Assembly (NCBI GenBank): GCA_020974905.1
Contig: CP087563.1
Location: 4,774,001 to 4,838,000 of the forward strand
Direction of reading: 5' to 3'
Length of the DNA stretch: 64,000 nt
Source of the DNA: Planctomycetes bacterium syqfu
GTDB lineage: Bacteria > Planctomycetota > Phycisphaerae > Phycisphaerales > Phycisphaeraceae
In this document: one piece after another, positions 59,748-64,000 of the stretch
How positions within the stretch are numbered: the first letter of the stretch is position 1
Layout of the letters: each line of letters begins with the position of its first letter
The notes under the pieces: generated by a model
The model's input: the letters and a program-made list of their open reading frames with translations, nothing else
Told to the model about the DNA's origin: nothing
The model's database searches: none
Program-made: the position numbers and the translations under genes

Positions 59748-60116
59748 ATGCCCGCCAAGCTTTCCGCGTCCAGTGAGAAGATCAAGACTGCGATTTTTGC
59801 AGGCAGGATTCTGCCTTCGATGAACTTCGTCGAAAAAGTCTGGGCGATCTGTGCCCGGATTCCTGAAGGCAAAGTTGTGACCTACGGTGACATTGCAGCC
59901 AAACTCAAGAGTAAGGGCTATCGCGCGGTGGGGATGGCGATGAATCGTAATCCCTATTCGCCAAACGTGCCCTGCCATCGCGTGGTCGGCTCCACGGGCA
60001 AACTCACCGGTTACGCAGGTGGGCTGGACAAGAAAGCCAAAATCCTCAAAAAAGAAAAAGTCCCCATGGCCAACGACAACACCGTCGATCTGGCCCATGC
60101 ACGCCACCGGCTTTGA
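59748..60116 (+). CDS. MGMT/Ogt-family methylated-DNA--protein cysteine methyltransferase
   Basis: 122 aa; AAAGGAGC precedes the ATG. Only the C-terminal DNA-binding/active-site domain of MGMT is present: FVEKVWAICARIPEGKVVTY (helix-turn-helix start), Arg finger KGYRAVGMAMNRNP, and the acceptor motif VPCHRVV with Cys76 intact. Because the Cys is present, it may accept alkyl groups from O6-alkylguanine; alkyltransferase-like (ATL) proteins lack this Cys. The N-terminal ~25 residues replace the usual ~80-residue domain. Confidence 0.88.
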   Translation: MPAKLSASSEKIKTAIFAGRILPSMNFVEKVWAICARIPEGKVVTYGDIAAKLKSKGYRAVGMAMNRNPYSPNVPCHRVVGSTGKLTGYAGGLDKKAKILKKEKVPMANDNTVDLAHARHRL

Positions 60117-60409
60117 CCGGCGCGAACGCAATTTAATGAACACAGATGAACTTGTTCATGCATGACCGGCATGCAGAAAAACTGTCCGATAACCACATGC
60201 TGTCGGCCGAAAAACTAGAAGTTTTACCAAACAATATGGAATTGGGACTACATTCAAGTCCCGGTTTGTTCGACAATAACCGTAAAGGTAACTGGCAATA
60301 CCCGCTGGACATCCGTACGTTCCAGGTTGAATTGTCGGCTACCCTGGAAGACAAGCGACCGGGGAAGAATGATGACGAGAGTGTCCGGGGGTTCGGATAT
60401 GGGAAGTAA
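60117..60409. other. region without a convincing gene
   Basis: An 87-codon open frame (60146-60409) exists but has no Shine-Dalgarno and no recognisable domain. A small hairpin GGGACT...AGTCCC lies near 60246-60263, and part of the CACAGATGAAC repeat near 60137. I leave it unassigned. Confidence 0.35.
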
Positions 60410-61822
60410 ATGACCACAATGCCCCAACAGGCTTCGAGTATTCCCGCAGATGGCAGTTCCCTGGGGTCGGCTTCGACTCACAGCAGTAATCGTCCCGACA
60501 CGGCCACCGCCAACGCAGCGCACCAACCCGCTTCCCCAAGACTCACCAAACTCCAGCAGGCACTCGTTGCCCAGGTCTTCAAAAACGATCAGGAATACCT
60601 GGACTTCGGCAAGCCTGAAACCGAACTGAGCCAAACCCCCAATATGGTCAATTACTGGTTTGCGACCAGCGGCCAGGAGACCACCCCCGAAGAGATTTTC
60701 GAACATCTGCATTGGGGCGGCACCTACGTCTTTCTCACCGAAGACTACGACGAAGCCGTCAGTGTCCAACAGGCTTTCCATGACAAGGGTGGTTTCATCA
60801 TCGAGCAGCCCATCGCCCCGATCCGCACCAAGATCATGGGCATGACCATCCCGCTGCTCTCGAAAAAAGGTTACTACTTCATCGCCCGTAAACTCCAGTT
60901 GATCATGCCCGGCACGACCACGGAGCGATTCACTTACCACGTCCAGTTAGCCAAGAACGAAAATGCGGAGTACGGCTATGTCGTACTCAAGGAAGTCCCC
61001 TCACTGGATAACGTGGTCTGGCGACTCAAGGAAAAACACCCGCAGCTTGATCATGAGGTGATTCTCAAGCGTGCCCGCAAACTCGTCGACAGCGTCTTCC
61101 CGATTTTCCTCTCACGTGAGACAGCCATCCTCAACATTCTCCAGCGAGACATGCCCGAGGATTACCGTCACCGCGTGCCCAAGGTCATTGGCTATGAGAA
61201 AGACTCACGTGGCTTTGTCCGTCGGTTGTATCTGAACTGGATGCGTCTTGGTGGTAAGCCCATGAGTCAAATCGAATTTGCCATGCAGTCCGCCGACCTG
61301 CTGCGAACCCTGCATGACAAGGGGGGCATGATCCATCTGGACCTGCGCCTGGACAACATCATCATCTCCAACGGCCAGGTTGGCTTTGTCGACTTCGGCT
61401 CGGCGGTGCGCGTCGGCGAAGACCTCACCGAAAGCCCGATGCTCACCACCTTGTTCGAAGAGATGATGCGCACCAGCCAGATTCAACGGCTGCTGGGCAA
61501 ATGGAAAGACACCGGCCGGGTGACCAGTAAGATCATCTCCGACCAACATCAGCGCGTGGATAAAGCCATCGACTTTTTCTATCTGGCAGTGCAGATGAAC
61601 CGACCGCATAACAATCCCGAGTTCCGCGATCAGATTCATTACAACAAGGAATCGCTCGAAGCCCGCCAGATCAACAATCTCACCGGCTCGATTCTCCGGC
61701 CTGAAGACCCGCAACGCCCGGTCTTCCGATCAGCCATGGACATTCTCAATGGCCTAAAGCGCATCGAACGCCGACTCTACGATGCCAATCAGCATCCCAG
61801 TCAGCTTGCTGAGTCCGAATAA
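60410..61822 (+). CDS. atypical protein-kinase-like (RIO/APH-fold) protein
   Basis: 470 aa, cytoplasmic. After a disordered Ser/Ala-rich N-terminus (~45 aa) comes an unknown ~150-residue segment (EYLDFGKPETELSQTPNMVN; YVFLTEDYDEAVSVQQAFHD). A kinase-like lobe follows: VVLKEVPSL with a possible ATP-Lys, the catalytic loop MIHLDLRLDNIII (HxDLRxDN, ~307-317) and the metal-binding VDFGSA (DFG, ~322-327). A C-terminal helical extension ends RRLYDANQHPSQ. The Gly-rich loop is not obvious. Small-molecule or lipid A/glycan phosphorylation, or a protein kinase role, are all possible; the nearby lipid A genes make a KdkA/WaaP-like role conceivable but unproven. Confidence 0.65.
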   Translation: MTTMPQQASSIPADGSSLGSASTHSSNRPDTATANAAHQPASPRLTKLQQALVAQVFKNDQEYLDFGKPETELSQTPNMVNYWFATSGQETTPEEIFEHLHWGGTYVFLTEDYDEAVSVQQAFHDKGGFIIEQPIAPIRTKIMGMTIPLLSKKGYYFIARKLQLIMPGTTTERFTYHVQLAKNENAEYGYVVLKEVPSLDNVVWRLKEKHPQLDHEVILKRARKLVDSVFPIFLSRETAILNILQRDMPEDYRHRVPKVIGYEKDSRGFVRRLYLNWMRLGGKPMSQIEFAMQSADLLRTLHDKGGMIHLDLRLDNIIISNGQVGFVDFGSAVRVGEDLTESPMLTTLFEEMMRTSQIQRLLGKWKDTGRVTSKIISDQHQRVDKAIDFFYLAVQMNRPHNNPEFRDQIHYNKESLEARQINNLTGSILRPEDPQRPVFRSAMDILNGLKRIERRLYDANQHPSQLAESE

Positions 61823-62014
61823 TTGATCAAATCATCCATCTCAATATGGCTGAGCATCGGATGTTAATCTGATGCCTGTTGTGTGTGTTAATCCAATAAG
61901 TGTCGAAGTCTGATGTCATGTCAATTTGCGTTCAAAACGATCTCATAAAATGCATCACAATTTTGTACCTGTCTCATGGAATAAAGCGCTTGGCTGGCGC
62001 GTTTGGCCAATACC
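61823..62014. repeat. short intergenic region with a degenerate hairpin
   Basis: GAGCATCGGATGTTAATCTGATGCCTG region near 61851-61877 is a degenerate relative of the inner hairpins of the composite element. No gene seen. Confidence 0.5.
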
Positions 62015-62590
62015 ATGAATGAACAAATACCCGCGAAAAAGTCGTCTACTTCTGTCTTTACGATTCTGGGTCTGAGCCTGCTGATTCTCGGCGGGGGGAT
62101 CTGGTTGATGCTCAGCCCGTCCAATGGTGCTGATCCGTCGGATACCGTTGGTGGTCAAGACGCGACTGTTTCGGCTGATCATGGCACGCCAATTCCTTCA
62201 CGCCTGGCAACCGTCAAAGGCAATGTCGTGCATCTGACGAAGTGGGGTTACGACGTGGACAAAGCGTTTGCGCTGTCCAAGGAGACCGGTAAGCCGGTGT
62301 TGATGATGCTCACTGCCGACTGGTGTGGCCCGTGTCAGGTGCTTAAGAAGGAAGTTCTGAGTTTGCCCGAAGTCGATGAACAGATTCAAGCCAGGTTCAC
62401 GCCGGTGGTGTGGGATTTGACTGAGCCTTCAGAGGCGGATCTGAAGCGTGCTGAGAAGTGGCAGGTCGGTGCGGGCATTCCCGAGATGCTGATTTTTGAT
62501 GCCCAGGGGGACATGCCTGTGAACCGCATCATGGGTGCTGTGCCTCAGAGTCAGTTTGAGAAGTGGTTGACCAGCGGGACGGCAGGTTGA
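62015..62590 (+). CDS. membrane-anchored thioredoxin-family protein
   Basis: 191 aa. An N-terminal helix (SVFTILGLSLLILGGGIWLM, ~13-32) anchors the protein, with a Gly/Asp-rich linker to ~62. The thioredoxin fold has the redox motif ADWCGPCQVLKKE (Cys104, Cys107) and the cis-Pro region GAGIPEMLIFD. A Cys-x-x-Cys thioredoxin facing the periplasm would reduce or rearrange disulfides or serve cytochrome maturation. TTG at 62003 is a possible earlier start. Confidence 0.88.
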   Translation: MNEQIPAKKSSTSVFTILGLSLLILGGGIWLMLSPSNGADPSDTVGGQDATVSADHGTPIPSRLATVKGNVVHLTKWGYDVDKAFALSKETGKPVLMMLTADWCGPCQVLKKEVLSLPEVDEQIQARFTPVVWDLTEPSEADLKRAEKWQVGAGIPEMLIFDAQGDMPVNRIMGAVPQSQFEKWLTSGTAG

Positions 62591-62640
62591 TCACTGGATT
62601 GGTTTGGGTAATCCGATGATCCGTTACTTTAAATTCTGTA

Positions 62641-62667
62641 GAGCGCGCTAAACCGCAAGCGGTTTTG
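62641..62667. repeat. family F hairpin
   Basis: GAGCGCGCTAAACCGCAAGCGGTTTT between convergent genes; TTTT follows the stem on the plus strand, so it may terminate the thioredoxin transcript. Confidence 0.65.
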
Positions 62668-62675
62668 ATTGGACT

Positions 62676-62963
62676 TTAATAACGCACCGTCAGGCCGCCG
62701 GGGGTGGGTTTACCGAACTCACCGTTGGTGGCTGTGGACGCATCGACTTTCACGTCGGAGATATTGCGGCTCATGCGTTTTTTGATCGACGTGAGCAGGG
62801 CGTCGAGTTCTTCTTTTTCACCTTCAGCAACCAGCTTCACCCGACCATCGGGCAGGTTTGTGACAAAACCTGCGACGGTACAGGTTTCTGCGCATTGACA
62901 GGCAGTATAGCGAAAACCGACGCCTTGAACGTGTCCTGAAAAATGAATGGTGTAGCGGTGCAT
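62676..62963 (-). CDS. acyP: acylphosphatase
   Basis: 95 aa, hydrolyses carboxyl-phosphate bonds of acylphosphates. Signature 1 is FSGHVQGVGFRYTA with the catalytic Arg (GVGFR), signature 2 is GFVTNLPDGRVKLVAEG with the catalytic Asn. The ATG at 62963 gives MHRYTIHFSGHVQGVGFRY, a typical start; the frame is open 48 codons upstream through repeat sequence and is ignored. Confidence 0.93.
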   Translation of the reverse strand: MHRYTIHFSGHVQGVGFRYTACQCAETCTVAGFVTNLPDGRVKLVAEGEKEELDALLTSIKKRMSRNISDVKVDASTATNGEFGKPTPGGLTVRY

Positions 62964-63172
62964 GGTTTGATTTCGGATTTTTGATTGTGCTTCGCAGTAC
63001 CGACGGTGTCGAATTTCGGATTTTTGCAAGCGAGTTTTCGTGACACCCGCGCTGACGAAGTTCAGTGTAATCTGCAAGCATTCAACTGCATGCCACTGGA
63101 TTCCCACCTGCGCGGGAATGACAGATTATACGCTTGCGAAAATCCGAAATCCGAAATTAATAAATGCCGATC
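62964..63172. repeat. intergenic region with one arm of a family G repeat
   Basis: Contains CCACTGGATTCCCACCTGCG ...GGGAATGACAG (63086-63124) and two similar words beginning AATTTCGGATTTTTGCAAGC / GCTTGCGAAAATCCGAAATC that form an inverted pair around 63013-63160. No gene. Confidence 0.55.
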
Positions 63173-63925
63173 TTATCCTGCTTCGATCTTAGCGAGTTCT
63201 TCGTCATCGATATCAAAGTTGGCATAGGCCTTCTGGACATCGTCGTGGTCTTCGAGGTTGTCCATGAGGTTGTAGACTTTTTCCGCGTCTTTGCCGGTGC
63301 AGGCGACGGTGTTGTCGGGGACCTTGGTCAGTTGTGCCGAGTCCACTTCGATGCCTGCGGTTTCGATGGCTTCGCGGACGGTCATGTAGTCCGCGGTGTC
63401 GGTGACAACGAGCCAGGCTTCCTCTTCATCGACGACATCCTGAGCGCCGGCTTCCAGGGCGATATCCATGAGCTGTTCTTCTTCGACCTTGTCCTTGGCG
63501 ATGTAGATTTGGCCCTGTGATTTGAAGATGTAGGCCACGCAGCCGGACGTGCCGAGGTTGCCACCTGCCCGTTCGAAGATCTTGCGGATTTCGCTGGCGG
63601 TGCGGTTACGGTTATCAGTGAGGATATCGAGCATGACGGCAACACCGTTGGGGCCGTAGCCTTCGTAGACGATTTCTTCGTAGGTTTCGGTGTTGCCTTC
63701 GCCGGAGCCCTTTTTGACCGCATTGGCGATGGTGTCCTTGGGCATGTTCTCGGCTTTGGCTTCGTCGATGGCATAGCGCAGGGTGAGGTTCGTTGCCGGG
63801 TCACCGCCCCCGTTTTTGGCTGCAACGATAATGGCACGGGCGCACTTGCTCCAAATCTTGGATCGCTTGGCATCCTGGCGTGCTTTACGGTGTTTGATGT
63901 TCGCCCATTTACTGTGACCAGCCAT
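63173..63925 (-). CDS. yebC: YebC/PmpR family regulator
   Basis: 250 aa, complete. MAGHSKWANIKHRKARQDAK is the invariant family start. The three-domain layout follows, with GGGDPATNLTLRYAIDEAKA, YEGYGPNGVAVMLDILTDNR and a C-terminal DDDVQKxYxNFD-like end (DHDDVQKAYANFDIDDEEL). YebC proteins bind DNA and, in recent work, relieve ribosome stalling at proline-rich stretches. In many genomes it precedes ruvC; that side lies beyond the window. The ATG is near the right edge of the window, so its promoter is only partly visible. Confidence 0.95.
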   Translation of the reverse strand: MAGHSKWANIKHRKARQDAKRSKIWSKCARAIIVAAKNGGGDPATNLTLRYAIDEAKAENMPKDTIANAVKKGSGEGNTETYEEIVYEGYGPNGVAVMLDILTDNRNRTASEIRKIFERAGGNLGTSGCVAYIFKSQGQIYIAKDKVEEEQLMDIALEAGAQDVVDEEEAWLVVTDTADYMTVREAIETAGIEVDSAQLTKVPDNTVACTGKDAEKVYNLMDNLEDHDDVQKAYANFDIDDEELAKIEAG

Positions 63926-64000
63926 GTGTTATTACTCCGAATTAAAAAGAGACACACATTTTACGGAAAATTTAATAGTTTGCCCGATGATTGTGAAAGA

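Noticed and set aside
60146-60409. 87-aa open frame before the kinase-like gene
   Set aside because: No Shine-Dalgarno, no domain, partly repeat-derived; left as unassigned region.

Overview
The window looks like a chromosomal segment of a planctomycete, most likely class Phycisphaerae. This is inferred from gene content: an LpxC-FabZ fusion, BamA/Skp/LpxD outer-membrane genes, a MoxR-DUF58-BatA-vWA cluster with Gln-rich coiled-coil partners, secreted TPR and VIT/vWA proteins, and an Ile-tRNA synthetase and NuoH with lineage-type insertions. GC content is moderate. No plasmid, prophage or CRISPR signature is visible. The only mobile-element trace is a tRNA-Glu with a truncated tyrosine recombinase beside it.

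Layout. 1-7.4 kb: 5' part of gcvPA (minus), a solitary nuoH, an HDOD-GGDEF protein, RNase D (minus), a 30-aa basic peptide gene with a perfect Shine-Dalgarno, and a SMUG1-type uracil-DNA glycosylase. 7.5-16 kb: a secreted TPR protein, then a probable exosorting module: a sigma-54 activator (minus) divergent from a VIT-vWA protein with a GlyGly-CTERM-like tail, a lipoprotein, a structured leader region and a rhombosortase-like rhomboid protease. 16-25.6 kb: a frameshifted aldo/keto reductase, mraZ followed by a structured region and terminator, an omega-amidase-like nitrilase, a SPOR lipoprotein, a Nudix hydrolase, two small proteins (one extremely acidic), two membrane proteins, trpD and a hypothetical membrane protein. 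25.9-31.1 kb: ileS and two alpha/beta hydrolases. 31.2-46.8 kb: tRNA-Glu(CTC), the integrase remnant and a nine-gene plus-strand cluster: moxR, a polysaccharide deacetylase, DUF58, a frameshifted BatA-like gene, a vWA membrane protein, a giant coiled-coil protein and three secreted proteins. 47.3-53.6 kb: amidohydrolase and Gfo/Idh/MocA oxidoreductase (minus), a PAS-GGDEF-EAL protein and rsmD. 53.7-64 kb: bamA, skp-like, lpxD, lpxC-fabZ, an MGMT-family protein, an atypical kinase-like protein, a membrane thioredoxin, acylphosphatase and yebC.

The most striking property is the intergenic DNA, which is packed with short palindromic repeat families. One composite element of about 180 bp occurs five times. 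Three copies, in consecutive genes at 43.4, 44.3 and 45.5 kb, are read through in the same frame and supply the whole N-terminus, including the hydrophobic signal-peptide core. A second, much smaller motif (core CCCCGGAA / TTCCGGGG, at least 19 exact copies by eye) appears to have been inserted into these repeats and into genes. It supplies the C-terminal residues of an oxidoreductase, contributes to the tail of MraZ, occurs five times in ileS, and lies at the frameshift in the BatA-like gene.
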